A program made the translations under genes and the position numbers. This document shows positions 26,754 to 37,128 of a stretch of 64,000 bases of DNA, piece by piece. Every line of letters begins with the position of its first letter. The stretch's first letter is position 1. The DNA comes from Bin80 sp965207565 (GTDB taxonomy: Bacteria; Bacteroidota; Rhodothermia; Rhodothermales; Bin80), in NCBI GenBank assembly GCA_965207565.1, contig CBDBMQ010000007.1, positions 1 to 64,000 of the forward strand, in the 5' to 3' direction. The notes under the pieces are model-generated. The model had not been told where the DNA came from, made no database searches, and saw nothing but the letters and a program-made list of their open reading frames with translations.

Positions 26754-29390
26754 TCAATCTTCTCCTACCTCCCAATCAGATTCTTTTTCGCCGTGAACAG
26801 CAAATAATTCTTGTTGGAGATAAACCGGATTTGCTACGACTTCAACCTCAGTGGTATAGTCGTCCGGCGGGAAACTCATACCGATTGTTGGGATTCGCTC
26901 ATTTTCGAGTATCGAACCAGTCTTTCCTGTCAAGACATGGATCATGAGGAGGGGGCGCTTCCGAACTGTTCGATAGTGTATATCACTGGGCGGCCTTGGT
27001 TTTGCACGTTCTTGTGCCTCTAACGCTTGTTTCTCGGACAAACCAAGACCTTCGTCTCCCCGGCTTGTAACCCGATGTTTTCGGATGACCCATTGATCAT
27101 CTTTGATTCCATCTTTGGATGCCCTTTCCTGCGCCCCTAGATGCAATGGTTTGGTCTTATCTTCTTCGCCAACAGAAACCAGAACCACATCACATGTTCG
27201 ATACAGATCGGATTTAGCCCTCAGATATTCAATTACACCCTCTTTCTTGTATTCGAGTGTCTCATGTGTGATGAATTGCACCAAAAATCTCTCAATCCGT
27301 TCTACAGGTACATGACGCACGATCCATCCCTTACTGGTTTCTTTCCCCGGTCTCTTTGCAGGCTGAAGTTTTTCTTTTCCCCAAGTATCAGTGATGAGCT
27401 TTTCATTTTTGGAATTCTTAGAAGGATCCAAGGGTAGGACTGCAAATTCTATGGGTCGTCCACCGTAATTATGTCGCAGGCTAATTTTTTTGCCGTGTTG
27501 CATTTTCCTTGGTGAGGTGATTAGAAGCCGATCAGGATGTGACCTCACATACAGCCCAAAATCCCTGGGGGTTTTATCCTGTAGCGCCATCTCCCAAACC
27601 TGTTCAACCAGTTCTGATGCAGCGTTGGCTATATATGAGTACCACGAAATTGCATCTCTGGATAGATGAATTCTACAAAGATCCTCGTACCCAATGTGGT
27701 AGCCAAACCATCGTCCCATTTGCATCAGTGTGTCGTACATGCGTGTACTTCGGTAGATATAGCTCACGCACAATCCATCGAGAGTTAGCCCACGCGAAAG
27801 GCTCAGGCCTCCAATTGCGATGGCGGTAAGGCCAGCGCCATTAGATTCATATTTTCTGTAGTCCAGTTTTTCACTAGATTTGCTGTTGATCAAAAACAAA
27901 CGAACACAGGTGGCTGCGGCGTGAAGTACAGCCTTCACTTCCTCCCACGAGCTTCCGCAACTCGGGTAAACTTTCTCATATGCCTCTTTCAGATTCTTCA
28001 TATAGGTGTCCCGAGAGGAAACAAAATCAGGCATTTTGTAATTCGCTGAGACTGCAGCTTTCAGATTTCGCAGGTAAATGCTGACCAAGTCGCGAACGTT
28101 TTTCTGAACGTTTACAAATCTTGACACGTTAATCATCATAGAGCAGTGGTGTGCTTCATGCCCTCGCAGATTTCGAATGGCTCTTGCGACTATAAATTCG
28201 TTTATAGCTTTGTACAGACTGGCAGGTAGCTCATAGATTTCGTGGTTTTTCTTATGACTGAGGGGAAGTACATCCTCACAGTCCTTGATTGGAACCGTAA
28301 AGGATGAATTCTCCTCAAGAAATACTTTCTCGGGTCCAAAGTAACTGGTTGGTGGGTATAAGCAGTGGATAAAATCGCGAGGGAATAAATCATCTTTATC
28401 TTCGGGGATGAAGATGTTTGCAAACGGTGTGGCGGTGTATCCTACGAAGCTGGATTTTGCGAAAAGGCTCAGGATTTTTCGGATCAATTGATTGGTCTTG
28501 GTGGGATCAAGGTTGGGGTCGTTTGTATTAATTGAAGCATGGTCGGCTTCGTCGTCAATTAACAGCATCGGGGCCGTTTCAATTTGATCTCCTCCCCGAG
28601 CGTTCATGTCCTTTAGCCAACCGTAGAGAAACTTCAGTACATTCACATTTTTCTTGATGACTAGAATAATCGGCTTTCTAAAATCGGTCAGTTTATACGT
28701 GCTTTGCCTAGCTATTTGCTTGGTGAAATCATCACTGACGGTCGTAAGGGTCGCCGGATGAGGGAATTGAGAGACGGCCTTCCCCACACCAATCGGTTTT
28801 TTTGATTCAGAGTGCCGACCGACAAATCCTTCGTCAATGCGCTGCTGTGTTTGGCTTCGAAGCGCATTCTGGATTCCTGCGATCACGATGATAAACTTGT
28901 ATCCTGCGTCTGCGGCTCGTGCTATCAGTGCAAGGTAGTTGGCTGTTTTTCCAGATTGTACGCTACCAATTACTAGGCCGCGTCTATCCCAGGTGCCGTC
29001 AGAAGTTGGATCCCGCAACAGTCCAAGTATTATTTCACTTACATCACGAAGCGATTGGCACATCCTGTCGGACCATTCGCACGAAGCCAAGTGTTCGAAA
29101 TACCCATTTGTATATGTCCATTTAATATCTTCTTGACGTCTGTGAACCCAATCGGTATCATGGTGGGAATCTGGTCGAGTTAAGGAAACTCCAGCTTCCA
29201 TGGTGGTAGTGATTGCTGTTTCAGCCCTTCTAATTAAAGGGTCCAGATTTCCGTCAAAACAAAAAGTCTTGGCAAGTTGCTCTCCTATAGCCCTGATGTC
29301 GCTGGTTGATGGGGTTGATGGATGCTTCTCCATGACGGAGATCAGAAGGCTCACGATTTTGTTTTCCACTTCTAGCCGATGTGCCATCAC
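26754..29390 (-). CDS. Z1-domain superfamily II ATPase/helicase
   Basis: 878 residues. Motif I is GSVQSGKTANY, motif II is IDDEADHAS and motif III is GYTATPFANIF. The Z1-type C-terminal lobe has GGLSLSRGLTLDGL and QMGRWFGYHIGYEDL. Z1 proteins are nucleic-acid motors that occur in operons with MORC ATPases, DUF4420 and AIPR. The start overlaps the stop of the upstream GHKL ATPase by four bases. Confidence 0.92.
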   Translation of the reverse strand: MMAHRLEVENKIVSLLISVMEKHPSTPSTSDIRAIGEQLAKTFCFDGNLDPLIRRAETAITTTMEAGVSLTRPDSHHDTDWVHRRQEDIKWTYTNGYFEHLASCEWSDRMCQSLRDVSEIILGLLRDPTSDGTWDRRGLVIGSVQSGKTANYLALIARAADAGYKFIIVIAGIQNALRSQTQQRIDEGFVGRHSESKKPIGVGKAVSQFPHPATLTTVSDDFTKQIARQSTYKLTDFRKPIILVIKKNVNVLKFLYGWLKDMNARGGDQIETAPMLLIDDEADHASINTNDPNLDPTKTNQLIRKILSLFAKSSFVGYTATPFANIFIPEDKDDLFPRDFIHCLYPPTSYFGPEKVFLEENSSFTVPIKDCEDVLPLSHKKNHEIYELPASLYKAINEFIVARAIRNLRGHEAHHCSMMINVSRFVNVQKNVRDLVSIYLRNLKAAVSANYKMPDFVSSRDTYMKNLKEAYEKVYPSCGSSWEEVKAVLHAAATCVRLFLINSKSSEKLDYRKYESNGAGLTAIAIGGLSLSRGLTLDGLCVSYIYRSTRMYDTLMQMGRWFGYHIGYEDLCRIHLSRDAISWYSYIANAASELVEQVWEMALQDKTPRDFGLYVRSHPDRLLITSPRKMQHGKKISLRHNYGGRPIEFAVLPLDPSKNSKNEKLITDTWGKEKLQPAKRPGKETSKGWIVRHVPVERIERFLVQFITHETLEYKKEGVIEYLRAKSDLYRTCDVVLVSVGEEDKTKPLHLGAQERASKDGIKDDQWVIRKHRVTSRGDEGLGLSEKQALEAQERAKPRPPSDIHYRTVRKRPLLMIHVLTGKTGSILENERIPTIGMSFPPDDYTTEVEVVANPVYLQQELFAVHGEKESDWEVGED

Positions 29391-30865
29391 GATTCCCGCT
29401 GTTCTATGTAATCGTCAACAGCACTCCGGTGCTGATCAAAGAGGTGTGTCGCATCAACGAATTCACGAAATCCTTCAATGTCGGACTGTAAGTCTTCGGG
29501 GAGGCTGTTATGGAGTTGTTCGAGTCGCTCTCTGACTGCTACACTCATCTGATCCGAAGCATGTAGCTCCTTTGGGTTGTCATTCCAATCCAGCGAGATC
29601 CTCTCTACTGGAAGGTCTTCCCCTATTGCACTGATGAGTAGTTTCAATTGCGATTGCCCAACTTGACCAAGTTTTTGCGTCAGCTTTTTTATCAGCGGGT
29701 GATCGCTGTTGAGTGCATATCGGATGCCTTTGTGATCTGCAATTCGATCCCATAATGGATAAGGATTATCTGAGTGAAGCCGCTGCCCACGTTCCTTGTA
29801 GACTCTCTTACTGGGGGTAACAATCTTGTCCAGAATTTGCCGTAAGCGACTTCGGATTGCTCGGGGAGGCTGAACGCGTGATTTTTTGATATCAATCGTC
29901 CAACGGTGGTCAAGCGAACTAGGGAAGTCAATCTGAACCCGTGCCAGTTGGGCAGATCTGTTTTTGGCAATCAGACGGAACCATCCGCCCCATGCAACCA
30001 GCCGGTAATTTCGGTACACATAGACTCCTTGGTTTTCAAAAAAACTGCTACGGTCTTTGTAGAGATTGAATCTCTGCACAGAAAGTTTGCTGTGGTGCGG
30101 CAGTGTGTATCCCCGCAGTTGAATCTCATGAGACTCTATGCGAATCCGGTCAACTGGTTGATGTTGTGTAGCTGGATGATCTCGGCAAAACGGATCAAAG
30201 GCCTCGATTTTATGACCATTTACAGAGACTTGCAATTGACAGGACCATGGGACTTCTCCCTCCATGAACCGATGAAATACCAACGCAATATGCTGACGTA
30301 CCTCGGACAGCTTTTTGGTTACAACTTCCTGCCGCTCGTGCCCTTCAGAGTCCCCGAAAAGGCGGTCCAGGTTGCGCCATAGCACCAGTGTTCCACGCTC
30401 TGGCAGAAATTCAAAGCAAGGCAGATTCTTAATCTCTTCCTCATCCAGAAGAGAGATGATCCAGTCATCCCGGTCGTCCACCACATCAAGGTTCCACTCC
30501 GCTGCGTTAAGTTCTTCTCCCTTTCGGCTCACGACAGTAAGACGCCTGCACTGGGAGAAGGAAGCCGTCTTCAGGCCCAGCCCGAACTTTCCAAGATCAT
30601 GTGAAGCTCGTTCCCGGTTTCGATCGATGCCACCGTGCCTCATGGCATGGATGATCTCATCAATTCCCATTCCGTGGCCATCATCAATGATGGCTACGGT
30701 GGGTTCCTCAGTATCCGTGACGCAGTAAATATCCACTTTCTCTGCACCAGCCGAAATGCTGTTATCAATCAAATCAGCGATTGCAGTCTCCAGTGAATAC
30801 CCGATATCGCGCATTGAAGCGGATAGGGAGGCTGCGCTTGGGGGGAGGCGGATTTCACGCGGCAT
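29387..30865 (-). CDS. GHKL (MORC/Hsp90-type) ATPase of a restriction locus
   Basis: About 492 residues from ATG 30865, preceded by GGAGG at six bases; a TTG two codons earlier is less likely. The ATP-binding Bergerat fold shows DLIDNSISAGA, DDGHGMG and GKFGLGLKTAS. The second domain has the S5-like fold of MutL/MORC proteins. MORC-type ATPases are the core of a class of bacterial restriction systems with a C5 methyltransferase, Vsr, a Z1 helicase and REase-fold proteins, exactly the neighbours seen here. The catalytic glutamate of the first motif (usually E..DN) appears as aspartate. Confidence 0.88.
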   Translation of the reverse strand: MPREIRLPPSAASLSASMRDIGYSLETAIADLIDNSISAGAEKVDIYCVTDTEEPTVAIIDDGHGMGIDEIIHAMRHGGIDRNRERASHDLGKFGLGLKTASFSQCRRLTVVSRKGEELNAAEWNLDVVDDRDDWIISLLDEEEIKNLPCFEFLPERGTLVLWRNLDRLFGDSEGHERQEVVTKKLSEVRQHIALVFHRFMEGEVPWSCQLQVSVNGHKIEAFDPFCRDHPATQHQPVDRIRIESHEIQLRGYTLPHHSKLSVQRFNLYKDRSSFFENQGVYVYRNYRLVAWGGWFRLIAKNRSAQLARVQIDFPSSLDHRWTIDIKKSRVQPPRAIRSRLRQILDKIVTPSKRVYKERGQRLHSDNPYPLWDRIADHKGIRYALNSDHPLIKKLTQKLGQVGQSQLKLLISAIGEDLPVERISLDWNDNPKELHASDQMSVAVRERLEQLHNSLPEDLQSDIEGFREFVDATHLFDQHRSAVDDYIEQRES

Positions 30866-31287
30866 GTTCAACCTCCTCCAAGTGGTATGCTATTCGCTGC
30901 GCAACCTGATCCGTATCTGAGTCAATTTCGCATTCCCAAGCGATGAGGACCTGCCAGCCCCAGCTTTTTGAGTGCTTTCAAATTCCGTTCATCCCGCTCG
31001 AGTGTTTCGCGAAATTTTTCGAGCCAGAAGGATTCGTTGGATTTTGGAGTGGACGCATGCTTACAGCCATCGTGACGATGCCAGAAACAGCCGTGTACGA
31101 AGATGGCTGTCCGGTATTTTGGTAGTACGACATCAGGCTTGCCTGGCAATTTCGTTTCATGAACGCGAAACCGAAAGCCCAACTGATGAAGGCATGAGCG
31201 AAGTTTTCGCTCGGGAATGGTATCGCGTCCTCTGATCCTAGACATATTCCAACTGCGTTGTTCTTTGGAGAGGTGATCTGCCATCAT
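30855..31287 (-). pseudogene. vsr: Vsr (very short patch repair) endonuclease, frameshifted near the C-terminus
   Basis: From ATG 31287 the frame gives a good Vsr: SKEQRSWNMSRIRGRDT, then LPGKPDVVLPKYRTAIFVHG and CFWHRHDGC, up to LKALKKLG. It then runs off to an early stop at 30922. Taking one G out of the G4 run (C4 on the plus strand, 30958-30961) restores WQVLIAWECEIDSDTD and an end at 30855, the normal Vsr C-terminus. Vsr nicks at T:G mismatches arising from 5-methylcytosine deamination, so its place next to a C5 methyltransferase is expected. The core catalytic region is upstream of the shift, so the truncated form might keep some activity. It overlaps the methyltransferase stop by four bases. 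Confidence 0.85.
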
Positions 31288-32834
31288 GATTCCCCTCTAG
31301 CTGCATCCAGCGCATCAGCGACGACATCTCCAATCTGTCGGGCGAGGTATGGTGGCACGGCATTCCCGATCTGGCGATACTGCTCAGTTCGGGGGCCTTC
31401 GAATTTGTAATTATCCGGGAATGTTTGCAGCCGCGCCGCTTCACGCACAGTTAGGCTCCTGCACTGTGCCAGGTCATAATGGATATAGAAGTGTCCATCT
31501 TTCGCCATGTGCGCCGTGATCGTGGAGGCAGACCGGTTTGGTAACTGCACTCGGAAACGGTCCACAAAATTTTTCCCTGCTTCTCCATTTACGACATCAC
31601 GATGAGCTGGAAGTAAAGCGGAAGGAAAGTCATGCAGTCTTGGGCTTCTCCCCATGACTTTAGCGAATGCCGCTGCGAACGCATAGCGCTGGAGATCAGA
31701 GGGCATATGTGCACGCGACTCGTGTCCTGTCAGTGTACGCACGCGTGGATCGTGCATGAATGCTATTGCTCCGCCTATGTCTGCTGATTTTGATGGGTAG
31801 GAGCAGTCCTTTCTTTGGAGTGAATCCGGTACAGACTTGAAGAGAGAAGTCACTTCATTACAGATACCTTCCGCGTGAATGTAGTTTTCAAAATTCACCT
31901 TATCCAGAGAAGCAATTGCTTTTGTCCACGCCTCAAGAGTGTCTGGTTCCCCCGTGATTCCACTGCGAATTTTGGGTAATTGTCCGATCGTTTGCTCCAC
32001 TGTTGGGGCTTTTCAGGCGTTAACTGTGGAGGCTCGATACCGAGATCACTGCGGATTCCCACGATGAATACCCGATGACGGGTTTGAGGTACGCCGTGCT
32101 GTTCAGACTTTACCAGAAAGTCGCTTGGCTGAGCTGAACCGAATAAAGCTTCTGGACAGTAAAGCCCGTGGAGCTCATATCTAGACGAACTGTTTTGCAA
32201 GGTCCCAAGGGCACGGCATGGGTTTCTGAGATCTTTCTGGATCATCTGGAATATGGGCTCTCCATCGTGCTTAGCGGAAAGCAATCCCTTTACATTCTCC
32301 ATTACGAAGATGGGTGGTCCGTGCTCGGCAATGACTCTTAGGTATTCTCTGTAAAGGAAGTGGCGCTCATCATGCTCAAATTCAGGCATGCCTTGCATAC
32401 GTGACCGTCCCGCCAATGAGTATGCTTGGCAGGGAGGCCCACCAACCAGCACCCACAGGGAAGTATTCGACAGGCGGTTAGCGATTATCTCGCAAACCTG
32501 AGCATGATTTTCCGGGCCGAGTGTAAGGTGCAGGGCAGACTCCTCGGCATGATGCGAGGCGGTAGGATGAGAGGCAAAGAGTTCTGCAGACTCAATGGTG
32601 CCATCCAGATAGCGATAATAAGCTTCAGGAGCTTCGCTAGGTGGGAAATGGCGAAAAAAATGCCTCAGCCGCAGCGTCTTATGCGCCCAAGCATCCTTTT
32701 CAATCGATGCAGCTATAAAAAATCGGGGGGGGGGGCGAAATTTGATGTTTACTACCCGTGGCGGTAGCAAACCCTTCTCCTAGTCCTCCAGGCCCTGCAA
32801 ATAGATCAACGACAGGGTACGGCGGTATTTTCAT
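31284..32834 (-). pseudogene. DNA C5-cytosine methyltransferase with two frameshifts, one in a G11/C11 tract
   Basis: Read from ATG 32834 the N-terminus has motif I (VVDLFAGPGGLGEGF). After the 11-base homopolymer at 32725-32735 the frame runs to a stop at 32700. The protein continues one frame over with the catalytic motif GGPPCQAYSLAGRS, MENVKGLLSA and QTRHRVFIVG. Near 32010 a second change (a C4 run that would be C5) brings in the last part with VREAARLQTFPDNYKF and QIGNAVPPYLARQ. The first and last parts share a frame; only the middle is out of phase. A tract of 10 (or 13) and one more C downstream would give a continuous protein of about 517 residues. It is the modification enzyme of the MORC locus. 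Confidence 0.88.
32725..32735. repeat. Homopolymeric G11 tract inside the C5 methyltransferase gene
   Basis: Eleven consecutive G on the plus strand (C11 in the gene). It is the longest homopolymer noticed in the window and lies between methyltransferase motif I and motif IV. Such tracts change length during replication and are the classic basis of phase variation. Confidence 0.97.
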
Positions 32835-32913
32835 CACGATCAACACAGGAACAGGGACTGAATAGGATTTGAAGTATAATAAATTCCAGGTTCCTGGCAA
32901 TCATTTCGGGTGT

Positions 32914-33433
32914 ATTCTTCGGTAGTGTTATGCTTCAGTGTAGGGGCAAGCAACCTATTGCAACGATTCATAGCCAGTAAATTCCCCAAAATCATCCGAC
33001 GCCAGGAACAACGTATATGGTCTCCAATAATCCCAAAAATGCCTATCCTTGTCAGTCATTACAGTGATTGTGCAGATGATTACCAAGTTTTGATGGAAGA
33101 GGCATACTTTTGGGGTTGATTGGCTAAAATGTACCAACAGAACATGGCTACTATTGGAAGCACAGAGAATCCCTGTAGGATTGCAATCATCGGAGCCGGT
33201 CCGGCAGGGTTCTATGCAGCAGGACACCTGCTGAAACAAAAAACTCACGTTGTGACGGTAGATGTATTTGACAAGCTTCCCGTCCCCTACGGGCTTGTTC
33301 GCAGCGGCGTTGCCCCTGATCATCAGAAAATAAAGAATGTGACGCGCGTGTATGAAAAAACTGCCGCACAGGAAGGATTTCGGTTTTTTGGCAATGTTGA
33401 GTACGGCAGGGATATTGATCTTGAGGATTTAAG
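32914..33433 (+). repeat. Left copy of duplicated fpr 5' region
   Basis: Matches 38953-39482. The first 80-90 bp are diverged, but from about 32990 to 33433 the two copies differ at only a few positions. The copy includes the upstream leader and about 102 codons of fpr, and ends exactly where repeat A begins (33434). Confidence 0.93.
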
Positions 33434-33455
33434 CAAAAGAGGAAGCGGGTTATAG
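33129..33455 (+). pseudogene. Truncated ferredoxin-NADP reductase (5' duplicate)
   Basis: From ATG 33129 the product is identical to the intact fpr over its N-terminal FAD-binding part (IAIIGAGPAGFYAAGHLLKQ, YGLVRSGVAPDHQ) up to DIDLEDLS. It then reads KRGSGL from repeat A and stops at 33455. The NADP-binding domain is missing, so it is not a working reductase. Confidence 0.9.
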
Positions 33456-33506
33456 AATTCTCTGAAATGTGTTCTACAATGGGCGCAGTTCGCACGGCAT
33501 GATGGA
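33434..33506. repeat. Repeat A, right copy
   Basis: 73 bp counterpart of 17737-17809. It abuts the broken end of the fpr duplicate and so marks the left edge of the inserted cassette. Confidence 0.85.
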
Positions 33507-33641
33507 GGTTCTGTAATAAGCTTGAACGGTTCAATGACGAACCGGGCATGGCTTTCGGAAGAGGATATTCCAGATCAAGTATTCCACACGAATCGTGATA
33601 GAACCAAAAGGAAGATTTTCAATTATCCGCAAATGCAACCG

Positions 33642-34659
33642 CTATTGACAGGGTTGTAACTCGTTCGTACCAACGCCTAATACATCTTCCTGCCATTCAT
33701 TTCCCTCTGTATCAAACCGATATACGTCGCTTGTATAACCCGCAAAAATTCCAAGCCCGTTCAGTACATTGGTATACACAGCAAGACGGTTACTGGTTTG
33801 AAGAATGTTTGGGGTGTGCAAGAATATGTCATGCAACTCAAGTGATCGCTCGTATGCAAACGATTCATTACTGAGTGCCGTGAGCACAAGCATAAAATGA
33901 GGACTGATTGATTGGAAGATCATCGGCTCAAATGTGATTTCGAATTCTTTCGTAGTAGCCTCAAAGAGTTGATCAGAAAAGAATGCAGGCCCAAAATCTT
34001 TTCTAAATCAGGGATGGTCGGATCATCGACCGCCTCTATGTAGACATGGAATGAGGGTGAGTTGCTATGAAAAAAGAGCCAATCATAGTCCAATGAATAT
34101 CCAGGGCCATCTTCGATTCTTAAGCCTCCGGCGTCGTCTTTGCAGAATGGCATCACTTGGTAAAGATTGAGGCGATAATAATTCTTACCTGGCTGGTCTG
34201 CTAATCTGAAGCGCAGTCTGTAACCGCTTTTCGGTAGCAGAATCTTCTCTTGATATGGGTTCCATTTCCAGAAGCTTGCTCTCCAGGGACGGTGCCTGAG
34301 AGGAAGCCATCGCCATTGGGAAGCCGTTTACATTCACTTGTACTTCGTAGGTCATACCATTTATCGGGCGATGATTATGGACCGTCTGATAGATTCCATG
34401 ATCAATCTGCTGTAGCGTATCACGAAAATGATCTTCTCCGATGATGATAATGCTGGCATCCGATAGCATCAATTCACTTGGCTTTGCATTGTCTCTTAAA
34501 GGGACACTCTTGCCCACTTGCAACCTCCATAAGCTATCGGGAGAAAAATGCGATGTTACTACAAGCCTGGATTGGTAACTCTCCAGGAATATCCAAGTCA
34601 ACAATCGTTTCGCATCCACACAACAGTGCGAGGAGAAGAATTCCAATCCACTCGCGCAT
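33642..34659 (-). pseudogene. DUF4249 lipoprotein, broken by three frameshifts
   Basis: The start ATG 34659 gives a lipoprotein signal ending in LLCGC followed by ETIVDLDIP. Frame changes near 34560, 34200 and 34005 are needed to read on: RLVVTSHFSPDSLWRLQVGK and VQVNVNGFPMA, then DQPGKNYYRLNLYQ, then FFSDQLFEATTKEFEITFEP and the end NGLGIFAGYTSDVYRFD. These are the standard blocks of DUF4249 proteins, surface lipoproteins encoded beside TonB receptors. It lies 3 bp after the receptor stop. As written it cannot yield a full product. Confidence 0.85.
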
Positions 34660-34662
34660 CAC

Positions 34663-37005
34663 TTAAAACCTCCATTGCCAAGAAATAGCGGGGATTAACT
34701 GCAAAAAGCTCAGCTGCCTGTAGGAAATAAGAGATCCGCCAGTCAGGTTTTTTTTCGGATAGACAAACATGGGGTTTTTTCGATTGTAGGCATTGTATAA
34801 ACCCACACTAATCGTGCGTTCTCCCCAGGACCTTTGCTTCTTGAAGTTCACGCTGATGTCAAGACGGTGATAAGCTGGTGCCCGGGCTGAATTAACTGGA
34901 CCAGTGTCTAACAAATTTTGAAAACCACTTATATAGCGACCTATAGGAACCCAGGACTGGGTAACCACTGCCATACACCCACACAGCTGATATTTGTCTC
35001 GTATTTGAGAGTTGATACTGCATCACCACCGAAATATCATGACGACGATCATATCCATCAGGAAAGGGATGCCCCCCATTAAGAGACTCAAATCGTCTGG
35101 TAGTCCGTGCCCAAGTATAGCCTGCCCATCCTGTCAGGTATCCCCTTTTCTTTTGAACAAAGATTTCCGCTCCACGAGAGGTACCCGTGCCAATCTCCAG
35201 AAGATCTGGCCAATCCAAGAATGCTGACCGATATCTGTCTGCTCCAGTCGTGTATTCAAGATGTCCCGTCATATGCTTGAGATAGCTCTCAACTGAAAAC
35301 TGATAGCGACCCTCTTGGAAACTTTTCAGAAACCCTACTGCTATCTGATATCCGCTTTGAGGGGTAATGCGATCCATGCTCGGGATCCATAAATCCGTAG
35401 GAAATGCGGTGCCTCCACCCGTCAATAAATGTATATACTGCTTTGACCGTGCATAAGAAGCCCTTGATCGCACTCGTCTCCGAAACTCGCACATTGATAC
35501 CTAATCGTGGCTCAATGGAACGGAAACGTGTGTGCTGGGGCAGTATAACCCGAAAGTCGGAGTCCAGTAGTCACTCTTAGTGCATGATGCAGTTGCATCA
35601 CATCTTCAGCGTAGAGTGCCATTTCCTGGGAGGTAATTACCCCCGACGGTGTCTGCAGTAGGCTGACGGGCGGCCTCCCCGACTCTTCCAGACTCGTTTG
35701 GGTAGTTCCCGGGCTGAAGCGATGCAAAATGCCCTCTGCTCCAAAACGCACATAATGCCGGGGATTCGGAACATACTCAAAATCAATCTTTGCAGTCCAA
35801 TCAATAATTTCAGAATGCCACATCCCTTCGTATGTGATAACATTGTTGTCACTATCGTCTAATGAGTGCGTACTTGAAGAGAAACGATATTGCATAACGC
35901 CCATAAGAGCATTGGCGAATAAACGGTCCCTAATGAGCCGGTTCCAACGAAGAGATACTAAACGATTGCGCCAACCCAAATCATAATTAAGTTGGTCATC
36001 CGAACCCAGATCAGGGGGTGCTGACCGCTTTTCATAGGAGAATTTATCCTGACCGGCATAGGCACTCAGGTAGATACGATTTCGCTCCGATAAAATATAG
36101 TTTGTCTTAAAGTTTAAATCGTAAAACGCCGCACCATATCGGGTAAGTTTACGCTGAAAGGGACGCAATAGCTGGTCTATGTATGTACGCCGACCAGCTA
36201 CCAAAAAAGAGGCGTGCTCCCTCGCGATTGGTCCTTCAAGCATAATGCGTGAAGAAACAAGCCCAATTGCCCCCTCCCCGGCGAAATGTTTCAAGTTTCC
36301 CTCTTTCATCGTGTAACTGACCACCGACGAAAGACGTCCACCGTATCGCGCTGGGAAACCGCCCTTGATCAGCTCAACACGCTTCATCGCTGCCGAGTTG
36401 AACACGCTGAAAAATCCAAACAGATGATTGGGATTATAAAGCGGAAGTCCGTCCAGCAAAATAAGGTTCTGATCCGCACGACCACCTCGCACATACAGTC
36501 CACTGCTACCTTCTACGCCTGACTGAACACTAGGCAATAGTTGGAGCGTTTTCTGAATGTCAATTTCTCCGAGGATCACCGGTAGTGTTTCAATTTCTTC
36601 TATTGTTATCTCGTGGCGGCTCATCTGCACATCATCTAGATCATTTTCCCTTTCGGCGATGACCTCCATATCTTTCATTCTCACGACACGAGATGCGAGT
36701 GTAATGGTCAATGTGGTATCTCCATTGATCTCAAGACGATGCCAAGCCGGTTCATATCCGACATGTGAAACCCAGAGCAAAAGAGATCCTGGATCAGTGG
36801 TCAGGCTATAGAATCCATACTGATTTGTTGTAGTACCGATCTGGAGTGCCGGAATATACACGCTCGCCCCAAGAATTCGTTCTCGACTCGCTATGTCTTC
36901 CAAATAACCGCTGATCGTCGCAGGTTGAGCGGCTATCAAGTCGAATTGAGTGCTCCACAGTAGTAACATCAGCAGTCCTCGGTTCAACCACCTAACTGTC
37001 ACCAT
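34663..37005 (-). pseudogene. TonB-dependent receptor with carboxypeptidase-like domain, three frameshifts
   Basis: From ATG 37005 a signal peptide is followed by a carboxypeptidase-regulatory-like domain (ATISGYLEDIASRERILGAS), then the plug domain with GLYVRGGRADQNLILLDGLP, LFGFFSVFN and KGGFPARYGGRLSSV. The barrel frame stops near 35512. It resumes as FRSIEPRLGINVRVS in a second frame, returns to a third frame at a GGG run near 35463 (SYARSKQYIHLLTGGG), and shifts again near 34950 (WVPIGRYISGFQNLL). The final barrel strand PAISWQWRF ends at 34663. It pairs with the broken DUF4249 gene. The cargo is unknown. Confidence 0.88.
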
Positions 37006-37035
37006 ACTGTAACTCCAACAACTTAATGTAGAAAT

Positions 37036-37128
37036 AAATATAGGGTAGCACCCAAACCTGCCCGTTCGTATTCTTTTAGACAAGAAATCAAAAGAAGATG
37101 TGCAGTGCTACCCCTCGTGCAGGAATAG
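37036..37128. repeat. Repeat B, right copy
   Basis: 93 bp counterpart of 17867-17957. It covers the 3' end of the 180-residue exported-protein gene and the gap to the TonB receptor. Confidence 0.85.
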
